DNA of 9,568 nucleotides from an uncultured Lachnospiraceae bacterium (GCA_905200565.1 CAJKKX010000051.1:1-9568); one strand, 5' to 3'. Positions 1 through 6,486 are shown, counted from the first letter of the stretch. Notes: generated by a model from the sequence alone, not told the origin. Numbers and translations: made by a program.

Positions 1-1
1 G

Positions 2-196
2 GTTTATGGCTCCAGCGCAAATTATATTTTTTTTAAGGCGAACAAAGGTCTTTGGAAGGAATGCCTGGATGACGGGATTTCTATCCGGGACTGCGGAAAT
101 TATGAAGGGCTTGACGAAAGGTTTTACAGAGTTGCCGTGCGTACGCGCAAGGAAAATGACAGGCTTTTAAAGACGCTCCGTGAAATCATGGAATAA
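2..196 (+). CDS. cobD: CobD-like threonine-phosphate decarboxylase, C-terminal fragment
   Basis: This is the last 64 codons of an open frame that enters from the left edge and stops at TAA 194-196. The segment reads SIRDCGNYEGL followed by FYRVAVR, the C-terminal small-domain signature shared by CobD and HisC, which are PLP-dependent fold-type I enzymes. The arginine of RVAVR is the conserved substrate-binding residue of this family. The PLP lysine lies upstream and is not visible. CobD decarboxylates L-threonine-O-3-phosphate to (R)-1-amino-2-propanol phosphate, the linker of the nucleotide loop of cobalamin. CobD is preferred over histidinol-phosphate aminotransferase because cobQ begins 18 nt after the stop, probably in the same operon. 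A fusion of CobD to another Cob domain upstream cannot be excluded. Confidence 0.82.
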   Translation, partial: VYGSSANYIFFKANKGLWKECLDDGISIRDCGNYEGLDERFYRVAVRTRKENDRLLKTLREIME

Positions 197-214
197 AAAG
201 AAAGGAACATTGTT

Positions 215-1723
215 ATGGCAAAAGCAATTATGGTTCAGGGTACGATGTCCAATGCAGGAAAAAGCCTGATCGCAGCAGGACTGTGCCGGATTTTTAAGCA
301 GGACGGATACCGGGTGGCGCCTTTTAAGTCCCAGAATATGGCTTTAAATTCGTTTATTACAGAGGAAGGGCTGGAGATGGGAAGAGCCCAGGTAATGCAG
401 GCGGAGGCGGCGGGCATTAAGCCTTCGGTTCTGATGAATCCCATTTTATTAAAGCCGACGAATGATGTGGGAAGCCAGGTGATTGTAAACGGGGAAGTCC
501 TCGGCACGATGAGCGCCAGGGATTATTTTCAGTACAAAAAGCAGCTCGTTCCCAAAGTGCTGGAGGCGTACCATAAGCTGGAAAAAGAATACGATATTAT
601 CGTAATGGAAGGGGCGGGAAGCCCTGCGGAAATCAACCTGAAGGCGGAAGATATTGTAAACATGGGCATGGCGAAGATGGCAAAGGCCCCGGTGCTTCTG
701 GTAGGGGATATCGACAGGGGCGGCGTGTTTGCGCAGCTTGTAGGAACCCTGATGCTCCTGGAAGAAGATGAGAAAAAGATGGTAAAAGGGATGATTATTA
801 ATAAATTCCGTGGGGATAAAACCATTCTGGAGCCGGGCGTGAAACTGTTAGAGGAAAAGACAGGGATTCCCGTGGCAGGGGTGACGCCTTATCTGAATAT
901 CCAGGTGGAGGATGAGGACAGTCTGACCGAACGCTTTTCGGGCAAGCAGGAAGTGGAGCTGATCGATATTGCTATCATCCGGGTTCCGAGAATTTCCAAT
1001 TTCACGGATTTTAACGCGCTGGAAGTCATTCCAGGGGTTTCTGTGCGTTATGTAAAAAGCGTGCGGGAGCTGAAAAACCCGGATATGATGATTCTTCCCG
1101 GCACGAAAAATACGATGGAGGATTTGCTGTGGATGCGTCAGAACGGGCTGGAGGCCGCTGTGCTGAAAGCGGCTGCGGATGGAAAGATCATATTTGGTAT
1201 CTGCGGCGGCTACCAGATGCTGGGCATGACCCTGAAAGACCCCGGACACGTAGAAGCCGGAGGAGAGATCAAAGGCATGGGGCTGATTCCGATGGATACG
1301 GTATTTCAGGAGGCAAAGACAAGGACAAGAGTCACAGGCGTCTTTGGAAAGGTGGAAGGCCCGCTGGAAACACTGGCGGGAACAGAACTGGAGGGCTATG
1401 AAATCCATATGGGAGAGAGCAGGCTGCACGGCGGGGCGCGGTCTTTTACCGAAATCACGGATGGAGTAAAAGGAGAGAAAAAGCAGGACGGAGCTTTCTG
1501 TAAAAATGTGTATGGCTCTTATGTGCATGGCATTTTTGACAGGGAGCAGGTGGCGAAGAAGGTAGTGGAAGCCATCGGAAGGAAAAAGGGAATTGACGTT
1601 TCTGAAATGACAGGCGTGGACTTTGCACAGTTTAAGGAAACCCAGTATGATTTGCTGGCGGACGGGCTTAGGAAGCATCTGGATATGAAGAAAATATATG
1701 AGATTCTGGAGGAGGGGATTTAG
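215..1723 (+). CDS. cobQ: Cobyric acid synthase, glutamine-hydrolysing (CobQ/CbiP)
   Basis: This 502-residue cytoplasmic enzyme amidates the b, d, e and g side chains of adenosylcobyrinic acid a,c-diamide to give adenosylcobyric acid, using ATP and glutamine. The length is typical of the family. The N-terminal part is a dethiobiotin-synthetase-like ATP-binding domain with the P-loop variant GTMSNAGKS at about residues 9-17. The conserved block PRISNFTDF (258 on) opens the C-terminal class I glutamine amidotransferase domain. The nucleophile is Cys330 in GICGGYQ and the catalytic histidine is His438 in YVHGIF. The start ATG at 215 is preceded by AAAGGAA at 201-207. The stop TAG is immediately followed by the ATG of cbiC, so the two genes are probably translationally coupled. 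The name cbiP is equally valid for an anaerobic pathway. No frameshift or missing motif was seen. Confidence 0.97.
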   Translation: MAKAIMVQGTMSNAGKSLIAAGLCRIFKQDGYRVAPFKSQNMALNSFITEEGLEMGRAQVMQAEAAGIKPSVLMNPILLKPTNDVGSQVIVNGEVLGTMSARDYFQYKKQLVPKVLEAYHKLEKEYDIIVMEGAGSPAEINLKAEDIVNMGMAKMAKAPVLLVGDIDRGGVFAQLVGTLMLLEEDEKKMVKGMIINKFRGDKTILEPGVKLLEEKTGIPVAGVTPYLNIQVEDEDSLTERFSGKQEVELIDIAIIRVPRISNFTDFNALEVIPGVSVRYVKSVRELKNPDMMILPGTKNTMEDLLWMRQNGLEAAVLKAAADGKIIFGICGGYQMLGMTLKDPGHVEAGGEIKGMGLIPMDTVFQEAKTRTRVTGVFGKVEGPLETLAGTELEGYEIHMGESRLHGGARSFTEITDGVKGEKKQDGAFCKNVYGSYVHGIFDREQVAKKVVEAIGRKKGIDVSEMTGVDFAQFKETQYDLLADGLRKHLDMKKIYEILEEGI

Positions 1724-2374
1724 ATGAAAGCGCCGCTTGAAAATGTAAAACCAAAAGAAATAGAAACCAGGAGCTTTGAGATTATCACGGAGGAATTAGG
1801 AAATAAAAAGCTGATTCCCGGAACGGAGTTAATCGTAAAAAGATGTATCCATACAAGCGCTGATTTTGAGTATGCGGATAACCTGTGTTTTTCCGAAGGC
1901 GTAGTGGAAAAAGCTGTGGATGCAATCAAAAACGGGGCGTGTATCGTGACGGATACCCAGATGGCAAAGGCGGGGATTAATAAAAAGGCGCTGGCGAAAT
2001 ACGGAGGCGAGGTATACTGCTTTATGTCGGATGAGGATGTGGCGGCGAAAGCAAAGGAGCAGGGAAGCACCAGGGCAGTTGCCAGCATGGATAAGGCGGC
2101 CGAAATGGGAAAACCTTTGATTTTTGCTATCGGAAACGCGCCGACAGCCCTGGTCAGGCTGTATGAACTGATAGAAGAGAAGAAAATTTCTCCTTATCTG
2201 ATCATAGGAGTTCCGGTAGGCTTCGTAAACGTCGTGCAGTCAAAGGAACTGATTATGGATACGGATGCGCCATACATTGTTGCCAGAGGAAGAAAGGGCG
2301 GGAGCAACATAGCAGCCTGTATCTGCAACGCCCTGTTGTATATGATTGACAATGAGAGGGATTATTGGAAGTAA
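1724..2374 (+). CDS. cbiC: Precorrin-8X / cobalt-precorrin-8 methylmutase (CbiC/CobH)
   Basis: This 216-residue protein moves the methyl group from C-11 to C-12 of (cobalt-)precorrin-8, forming cobyrinic acid (cobyrinate in the cobalt pathway). The catalytic histidine is His43 in IHTSADFEYADN, the same position and motif as in the characterised CobH. Other family blocks are NAPTALVRLYELI (about 138-150), GVPVGFVNVVQSKE and the C-terminal RKGGSNIAA. A strong GGAGGAGGGG at 1708-1717, inside the end of cobQ, precedes an ATG that directly abuts the cobQ stop. CbiC is preferred over CobH because the same locus holds CbiK, a marker of the early-cobalt-insertion (anaerobic) route. It is the last gene of the plus-strand run and is followed by a hairpin facing a convergent operon. 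Confidence 0.96.
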   Translation: MKAPLENVKPKEIETRSFEIITEELGNKKLIPGTELIVKRCIHTSADFEYADNLCFSEGVVEKAVDAIKNGACIVTDTQMAKAGINKKALAKYGGEVYCFMSDEDVAAKAKEQGSTRAVASMDKAAEMGKPLIFAIGNAPTALVRLYELIEEKKISPYLIIGVPVGFVNVVQSKELIMDTDAPYIVARGRKGGSNIAACICNALLYMIDNERDYWK

Positions 2375-2391
2375 TACTTCGTATGGAAAAC

Positions 2392-2428
2392 CCCTTGTGC
2401 AAATATTTTTCAGAGATTTGCACAAGGG
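2392..2428. terminator. Bidirectional hairpin terminator between cbiC and cbiO-cbiK
   Basis: Perfect 13-bp arms (CCCTTGTGCAAAT at 2392-2404 and its complement at 2416-2428) enclose an 11-nt loop. It lies in the 81-nt gap between the convergent stop codons at 2374 and 2456. The downstream tracts are short: GCTTTCG on the plus strand and GGTTTTCC on the minus strand. The hairpin therefore looks able to serve both directions, with modest U-tracts. Position and symmetry support a shared terminator; efficiency is inferred. Confidence 0.8.
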
Positions 2429-2455
2429 CTTTCGAATAGGGGAGAATCTTCCGGT

Positions 2456-4126
2456 TTATTCGGAATCTGCGGCTCTTAAGTGATCCACCAGGAGTCTGCG
2501 GATTCCGGGGTATTCGCCAAGCCCTTTTAATGCTGCTTCTACCTGGAAGCCTGCCGCCGCAAACTGGCTGTACCAGGAATCCGGGTCATCGCCGGCCATA
2601 TCGTTTTTGGCGTGGTCTCCAGCTACAATCATAAAAGGCGCCAAAATGACTTTGGACGGGTCATAATCTTTTACCATTTTCATCAGCGTTTCCATCGAAG
2701 GATAGGCTTCTACAGTGCCAAGAAAGATATTCTTGTGGCCTTTATCCTTGAAGGTGTAATCCAGGGCGGCATAGATGGAATTGGCATAATGGGTGGTTCC
2801 GTGTCCCATCAGCACAAGCGCTTCCTCCTGCTTTAAATCGGGAAATTCTTCTGCAACGGCCTGAATGACCCGAAGACTGTCCTGTTCGCTGGTAAGAAGC
2901 GGGTCCCCGAAAGAGATAGAGTGGAAATTCTCACGGAAGGAAAGAACGTCTTCCTTCATCAAATCATTTTCGATTCCATTGATGACATGGGTGGGCTGTA
3001 CCACAACGTCTGTGATACCGTCTGCAATCATTTGTTTCATCGCTTCTTTCACAGTATTGATATGGACATTGTCACGGGTTTTCAGCTTTTTAATAATCAT
3101 TTTGCTGGTCCATGCCCGGTATAGTTTATCGTTGGGAAAAGCGTTCTGCATGTCCCGCTCAATGGCGTCAATGGTGACTTTTCTTGTGTCGTTGTGGCTG
3201 GTTCCGAAGCTGACGGCCAGAATCGCTTTTTTTGTTTCCGTAGACAATGTTTTCTTTCCTCCGTAGTGCGGGTTTATTTTAATATCTGAAATATAGGTTT
3301 CCAGGGTATGCAGATCTTTTGGGAGCGGGAGGGAAGCCTTGAGGATTCCCTTTTTGCAGAGGCTTTCAAAAAGCTCCAGAACTGCGGGGGGTTCCAGATT
3401 GGTCGCATGAAGCGCGGCACGGTTTCCAAACACCTGAGCGGGCGTTCCGTGCATAAGGACTTTTCCCTCATGAAACAGCATGATTTCATCCGCCCACTGG
3501 TAAGCGTAGTTCACATCATGGGTAGCCATTAGAACCGTGATGCCGTTAGCGGTCATCTGGTCTACGATTTGATTTACCATCGTGGTATGCTTAGGGTCCA
3601 GGGCGGCGGCAGGTTCGTCCAGAATAATAATTTCCGGGTGCATGACCAGGATATCCGCAATGGATACCTGTTTTTTCTGCCCTCCGCTTAACGCATGGGT
3701 GGGCTTGTGCCGGAAGGGAGTAATTTCCAGGGTTTCAATCACATGCTCTACTTCCTGTCTGGCTTTTTCTTCCGAAACGCCCAGATTCAGGATCCCGAAA
3801 GAAATTTCCTGATAGACGCTGGCGGAAAAAAGCTGTCGGTCAGGGTCCTGAAACACGATCCCCACCTTGCTTCTTAAATCAAGCAGCCCTTTTTTTGTAT
3901 AAGAAATCTCCTTTCCGTGAAAATAGAGTTTTCCAGACTGCGGTTTGTGGATACCTGTGCAGCAGAGGAAAAAGGTTGATTTTCCACTGCCGTTTGCTCC
4001 CATGAAAGCAATCTTCTGTCCCCGGCGGATTTCCAGGGAAAGCCCGTTCAGGGAATGGGAAGTCTCAGCGTCATAGGAAAAATACAGGTTTTCTGCTTTC
4101 AAAATAATGTCATCATTGGTTTTCAT
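2456..4126 (-). CDS. cbiO-cbiK: Fused cobalt ECF transporter ATPase CbiO - sirohydrochlorin cobaltochelatase CbiK
   Basis: One uninterrupted 556-residue frame joins two complete proteins. Residues 1 to about 284 are CbiO, the ATPase that powers the CbiMNQ cobalt importer: Walker A GANGSGKST (43-51), Q-loop FQDPDRQLF (92-100), signature LSGGQKKQ (146-153), Walker B IIILDEP (166-172) and switch His203 in ATHD. Residues from about 299 to 556 are CbiK, which inserts Co2+ into sirohydrochlorin: AILAVSFGTS at its start, His442 in MGHG, Glu473 in VEAYP and His505 in VAGDHAKNDM. These match the two catalytic histidines and the metal-site glutamate known in CbiK proteins. Each half has normal family length. 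ATG at 4126 is chosen over an upstream in-frame GTG at 4144 because GGAGGAG (4142-4136) is placed for it and the ATG overlaps the cbiQ stop (ATGA). The linker holds an internal ribosome binding site and TTG, so free CbiK may also be made. A linker indel or sequencing error would split this into two normal genes. Confidence 0.93.
   Translation of the reverse strand: MKTNDDIILKAENLYFSYDAETSHSLNGLSLEIRRGQKIAFMGANGSGKSTFFLCCTGIHKPQSGKLYFHGKEISYTKKGLLDLRSKVGIVFQDPDRQLFSASVYQEISFGILNLGVSEEKARQEVEHVIETLEITPFRHKPTHALSGGQKKQVSIADILVMHPEIIILDEPAAALDPKHTTMVNQIVDQMTANGITVLMATHDVNYAYQWADEIMLFHEGKVLMHGTPAQVFGNRAALHATNLEPPAVLELFESLCKKGILKASLPLPKDLHTLETYISDIKINPHYGGKKTLSTETKKAILAVSFGTSHNDTRKVTIDAIERDMQNAFPNDKLYRAWTSKMIIKKLKTRDNVHINTVKEAMKQMIADGITDVVVQPTHVINGIENDLMKEDVLSFRENFHSISFGDPLLTSEQDSLRVIQAVAEEFPDLKQEEALVLMGHGTTHYANSIYAALDYTFKDKGHKNIFLGTVEAYPSMETLMKMVKDYDPSKVILAPFMIVAGDHAKNDMAGDDPDSWYSQFAAAGFQVEAALKGLGEYPGIRRLLVDHLRAADSE
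3245..3262 (-). promoter_or_regulatory. Internal Shine-Dalgarno and in-frame TTG start for stand-alone CbiK
   Basis: Inside the CbiO-CbiK linker, GGAGGAAAG (3262-3254) is followed after AAAACA by TTG at 3247-3245, codon 294 of the fused frame. Initiation there would give a 263-residue protein whose first residues lead directly into the AILAVSFGTS start of CbiK, close to the roughly 264-residue length of Salmonella CbiK. The spacing from GGAGG to TTG is 10 nt, similar to the 9-11 nt used by cbiO in the same operon. It looks like the original start site of a separate cbiK gene. Whether ribosomes use it is inference. Confidence 0.65.
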
Positions 4127-4899
4127 AAGAAAAATCTCCTCCACAGGGCAAATAAAAACAGTGCAGTGTCAAATAAGAGAATGGCCGCAACCACTTTTTT
4201 CTTCGGCGGCCTATCCTCGGATAAAACCCGGATCGTACCGTCGTAGCATCTGGCTTCCATGGCGTCATAGAGCTGGTTGGAGCGGCTGACAGCCCGTATC
4301 ATCAGGATAGAGCCGAGCATGCCGAAGGACTTTACGGCTGTTTTGTAATCCCGGTTTCCGAGACGGCAGTCCTGCGAAGTGCCGATGGCTGCGGCAGTTT
4401 CCAGAAGTACAAAAATAAAACGGTAAATCAGAAGCATCAGCTCAATCAGCAGTTTTGGGCAGCGCAGCTTTCGCAGTACTTCCAGGATGTCCGGCATTGG
4501 CGTTGTAAAAGAAAGAAAATACAGGCAGGAAACTGCCGACAAAGCGGTGAGAATCAACTGTAAGGCATACAGAAAAGAATGTACGCTGGAAGTAAGATAC
4601 CAGCCGCCAATGGGAACCGCGAAGAAATCCATGGGTGTGCGCCGGATATGCAGCATAATAGCAAGGGTGCTCATCAGTAAAAATGCCAGGGGAACCGTCA
4701 AAAAATGGAGATAACGGGAAACAGGGATTCCACCCTTGCAGACGGTAAGAATCCCTGTAACGGTTAATACGATACATGCCACCGCAATGGAACGACTCAT
4801 TACACAGATGAACAGTGTAATCATTGCGAAGGCAAACTTTTCACTGGCATTTTCATATCTAAGCCTGGAATGGTAACAAAGCTTGTCAATGATAATCAT
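4123..4899 (-). CDS. cbiQ: Cobalt ECF transporter transmembrane T component CbiQ
   Basis: This 258-residue membrane protein couples CbiO ATP hydrolysis to the CbiM/CbiN substrate-binding unit. Hydrophobic segments are visible at roughly 22-55, 65-84, 105-131, 150-171 and 236-257. The cytoplasmic coupling region between the last two contains SRSNQLYDAMEARCYDG, the CbiQ/EcfT signature in which an Ala-Arg motif contacts the ATPase; the usual third residue Gly is Cys218 here. The start ATG at 4899 follows AAGGAG (4911-4906) with a 6-nt spacer. The stop TGA (4125-4123) overlaps the ATG of cbiO-cbiK by two bases, implying translational coupling. cbiN ends 29 nt upstream. Confidence 0.94.
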   Translation of the reverse strand: MIIIDKLCYHSRLRYENASEKFAFAMITLFICVMSRSIAVACIVLTVTGILTVCKGGIPVSRYLHFLTVPLAFLLMSTLAIMLHIRRTPMDFFAVPIGGWYLTSSVHSFLYALQLILTALSAVSCLYFLSFTTPMPDILEVLRKLRCPKLLIELMLLIYRFIFVLLETAAAIGTSQDCRLGNRDYKTAVKSFGMLGSILMIRAVSRSNQLYDAMEARCYDGTIRVLSEDRPPKKKVVAAILLFDTALFLFALWRRFFL

Positions 4900-4928
4900 A
4901 GGAAACTCCTTTCACCAGGAAAATATGG

Positions 4929-5225
4929 TTATTCTTTCATCCATTTCTTGCGCTCGACAAAACGTCCCATAAAAAAGGCGATAATGCCCACGCCGATACC
5001 AGTCTGTACGCAGAAGAGAAGGCTTTCTACTTCGCCTGGAAGCTCGCTTCCAATAATTTTTTCAAGGATAGGCGCTGCCCACGGCTCATAGGAAGAATCG
5101 ACTTCCTCTACGACCTGGCTTCCGGCGTCATCGGAGCCGCCGAATTCGGCATCTTTCAGTGCAAATAATGGTACAAACGCAATTAAGAGAACGGCAATAA
5201 TTGCTGCGATAACGGTTTTTTTCAT
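4929..5225 (-). CDS. cbiN: Cobalt transport protein CbiN
   Basis: This 98-residue protein has the CbiN layout: an N-terminal membrane helix (about 4-23), an extracytoplasmic loop with DAEFGGSDDAG (25-35) and YEPWAAPI (46-53), then a second helix (about 68-91) followed by a basic tail ERKKWMKE. CbiN is the small auxiliary subunit that works with CbiM to load cobalt. Its presence identifies the system as cobalt-type CbiMNQO rather than a vitamin ECF transporter. The ATG at 5225 lies one base past the cbiM stop, with AGGAGG (5240-5235) inside the end of cbiM. It sits between cbiM and cbiQ in the standard order. Confidence 0.96.
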   Translation of the reverse strand: MKKTVIAAIIAVLLIAFVPLFALKDAEFGGSDDAGSQVVEEVDSSYEPWAAPILEKIIGSELPGEVESLLFCVQTGIGVGIIAFFMGRFVERKKWMKE

Positions 5226-5226
5226 T

Positions 5227-5973
5227 TTATTTTGCCTCCTTTAAATATCCGATTGCACGAAGCTCCGGTTTTGCATAGGTCTCCAGTCCCATAACGATGA
5301 TGACAGTGAGAATTCCTTCAATAACAGCAAGAGGAATCTGTGTCGGCGCAAAGACAACCAGAAATTTTCCAAGAGCGGCGCCGAAGGTGGTATCCGCATT
5401 GTGCGCCAGGGCCATCTGGCAGGCGGTTACGCAGTATGTAAACAAATCGCCTAGTGTTGCGGCAAGGAAAACGCCAGCCTTTTTGTTGATATTCATCTTT
5501 TTACACAGAACGTAAATCCCGTAGGAAACAAAAGGTCCTGCGATCGCCATAGAAAACGTGTTGGCTCCAATCGTGGTAAGACCGCCGTGTGCCAGAAGAA
5601 TGGCCTGGAACAGCAGGACAATCAGACCTAAAATGGAAACCGCAGAAGGCCCGAATAAAATAGCGCCAAGTCCTGTTCCTGTCATGTGGGAGCAGCTTCC
5701 TGTCACGGACGGGATTTTCAGCGAGGAAATAACGAACACGAAGGCGCCGGACATAGCCAGCAGGGTAATCAGGTTCCGGTGTTCGTTTAAAGTTTTCTTA
5801 ATAGACATAAATCCTGCTGCAAGGAAAGGCAGGCATAGCGCACCCCATGCGATGCAGAATCCCCCCGGAAGGTACCCCTCCATAATGTGCATGGCGTTTA
5901 CCTTTGGGACAATGCCGAAGGCAAGGGCGAAAACGCCTGCCAAAGCGATGATTTGTTTCTGTTTTTTACTCAT
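5227..5973 (-). CDS. cbiM: Cobalt ECF transporter substrate-specific component CbiM
   Basis: CbiM is the cobalt-binding membrane (S-component) subunit of the CbiMNQO importer. The frame from ATG 5973 encodes 248 residues. The first 27 form a signal-peptide-like leader ending VNA, followed by MHIMEGYLP. In this family the metal site uses a free N-terminal Met-His, so cleavage after Ala27 would expose Met28-His29. A further likely ligand is His96 in [13 protein letters not shown], 69 residues from the mature N-terminus. About six hydrophobic segments follow. ATG 5973 has AAAGGAG (5986-5980) at a 6-nt spacing. A longer frame back to a TTG at 6015 was rejected because it would start in the terminator U-tract. 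It is the first gene of the operon and lies behind the cobalamin riboswitch. Confidence 0.96.
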   Translation of the reverse strand: MSKKQKQIIALAGVFALAFGIVPKVNAMHIMEGYLPGGFCIAWGALCLPFLAAGFMSIKKTLNEHRNLITLLAMSGAFVFVISSLKIPSVTGSCSHMTGTGLGAILFGPSAVSILGLIVLLFQAILLAHGGLTTIGANTFSMAIAGPFVSYGIYVLCKKMNINKKAGVFLAATLGDLFTYCVTACQMALAHNADTTFGAALGKFLVVFAPTQIPLAVIEGILTVIIVMGLETYAKPELRAIGYLKEAK

Positions 5974-6013
5974 TTTCTTCTCCTTTCTGATTTCACAAAA
6001 ATATTTTGAGTAC

Positions 6014-6042
6014 AAAAAAACCTGTAGGATTTTTCCGACAGG
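6014..6042 (-). terminator. Riboswitch-linked intrinsic terminator before cbiM
   Basis: In transcript direction CCTGT-C-GG (6042-6035) pairs with CC-T-ACAGG (6028-6021) around an ATTTTT-complement loop. A run of seven U (plus-strand A 6014-6020) follows. The stem is 5 bp plus 2 bp with one mismatch and can extend outward by G-U and A-U pairs. It ends about 41 nt before the cbiM ATG and downstream of the cobalamin aptamer, the arrangement expected for transcription attenuation. Confidence 0.85.
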
Positions 6043-6144
6043 CTATCAGAAGAACAAGAGGTTCCATCCGTTTTACGGTACAACAAAACGGATGCTATGA
6101 GCCAGCATGTTCTTACACAAGGCCATCGTTCGTAACCTGTGTAA
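6038..6144 (-). promoter_or_regulatory. Expression platform with alternative antiterminator and P13-like pairings
   Basis: Three elements lie between aptamer and terminator. TTACACAGG (6144-6136) can pair with CCTTGTGTAA (6122-6113), 7 bp plus a bulge plus 2 bp, forming a hairpin like the P13 that follows many cobalamin aptamers. The overlapping ACAGGTTA (6140-6133) can instead pair over 8 bp (one G-U) with TAGCCTGT (6045-6038), which contains the 5' arm of the terminator. These are mutually exclusive, giving a plausible antiterminator/terminator switch. A separate 10-bp hairpin at 6065-6094 lies between the two antiterminator strands and would bring them together. Pairings are seen in the sequence; the switching logic is inferred. 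Confidence 0.6.
6065..6094 (-). repeat. 10-bp inverted repeat hairpin in the riboswitch leader
   Basis: CATCCGTTTT at 6065-6074 and its exact complement at 6085-6094 form a 10-bp stem with a 10-nt loop. No U-tract follows in transcript direction, so it is not itself an intrinsic terminator. It probably acts as a structural spacer in the expression platform. Confidence 0.75.
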
Positions 6145-6150
6145 ATCGCG

Positions 6151-6322
6151 TGCACAGGGCAGGTCTTCTGACTCGGCATCAACACTGCATTCCGCCTTCC
6201 CAGTTTCCCAGTGGCATAAATGAAATGCAGCTCCGTCCATACAGCGGCGTGACCGTGTGAGCTTTTCACTCAACTTTCCTATTCTCCCGGACTTCCTTGC
6301 GAAAGAGCGGGCACCCTATACA
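6151..6322 (-). promoter_or_regulatory. Cobalamin (B12) riboswitch aptamer
   Basis: Read on the minus strand, the segment carries the conserved cobalamin aptamer elements in order: GGAAAGTTGAGTGAAAA, CACGGTCACGCCGCTGTA, then TGCCACTGGGAAACTGGGAAGGCGG closed by CTGCATT/AATGCAG arms, and the B12 box GCCGAGTCAGAAGACCTGCC. A closing P1 of 10 bp, with G-U pairs, can be drawn between TGTATAGGGT (6322-6313) and GCCCTGTGCA (6160-6151), which sets the limits used here. The aptamer starts about 9 nt after the predicted transcription start and precedes cbiM. Cobalamin riboswitches bind adenosylcobalamin or other corrinoids and normally repress; here the output should be the cobalt importer and the fused chelatase. 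Confidence 0.95.
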
Positions 6323-6337
6323 TTCAATTCTTTTTTC

Positions 6338-6365
6338 ATTGTAGCATACCTGGGGATTTTGTCAA
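6338..6365 (-). promoter_or_regulatory. Sigma-A-type promoter for the riboswitch and cbiMNQ-cbiOK operon
   Basis: TTGACA (6365-6360), a 16-nt spacer and TACAAT (6343-6338) match the vegetative consensus. TG one base before the -10 (TGC-TACAAT) makes it an extended -10. Transcription would begin near 6331, just ahead of the aptamer P1, giving a leader of about 358 nt. Confidence 0.85.
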
Positions 6366-6457
6366 CTGGGATTTGGCTCTCATAAAAGAGATAGTTTCGC
6401 ACATATATCATGGTTTTTAAGGCAATGGTGAATTTACAATTTACAAAAGAACAATAG

Positions 6458-6486
6458 TTGAACCCCAAAGAATTCTATGCTAAGAT
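6458..6486 (+). promoter_or_regulatory. Sigma-A-type promoter for the hemA-hemC-cobA/hemD operon
   Basis: TTGAAC (6458-6463), a 17-nt spacer and TAAGAT (6481-6486), again with an extended -10 (TGC before the hexamer), lie about 80 nt before hemA. Transcription would start near 6493. It is divergent from the riboswitch promoter, with about 90 AT-rich bases between the two -35 boxes. No riboswitch or terminator was seen in the hemA leader. Confidence 0.72.

Noticed and set aside
848..1678. 276-codon open frame on the minus strand opposite cobQ
   Set aside because: Its translation is rich in His, Arg, Cys and Phe with no recognisable motif, and it lies wholly opposite a well-supported cobQ. It is a shadow frame.
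4127..4144. Extended CbiO N-terminus from GTG 4144
   Set aside because: The Shine-Dalgarno GGAGGAG itself lies at the GTG, and the ATG at 4126 is correctly spaced and overlaps the cbiQ stop.
5974..6015. Extended CbiM N-terminus from a TTG at 6015
   Set aside because: The start would lie in the terminator U-tract and add 14 residues before a normal signal peptide. ATG 5973 has a proper Shine-Dalgarno.
5970..6273. Short frames on both strands across the cbiM leader
   Set aside because: The region is accounted for by the cobalamin aptamer, expression platform and terminator. The frames show no protein motif.
6377..6390. CTCT-N6-AGAG inverted repeat upstream of the riboswitch promoter
   Set aside because: The 4-bp arms are too short to distinguish from chance in AT-rich intergenic DNA.
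6430..6446. Tandem AATTTACA/ATTTACA repeat near the hemA promoter
   Set aside because: Two imperfect 7-base copies in an AT-rich spacer do not support an operator or an iteron array.
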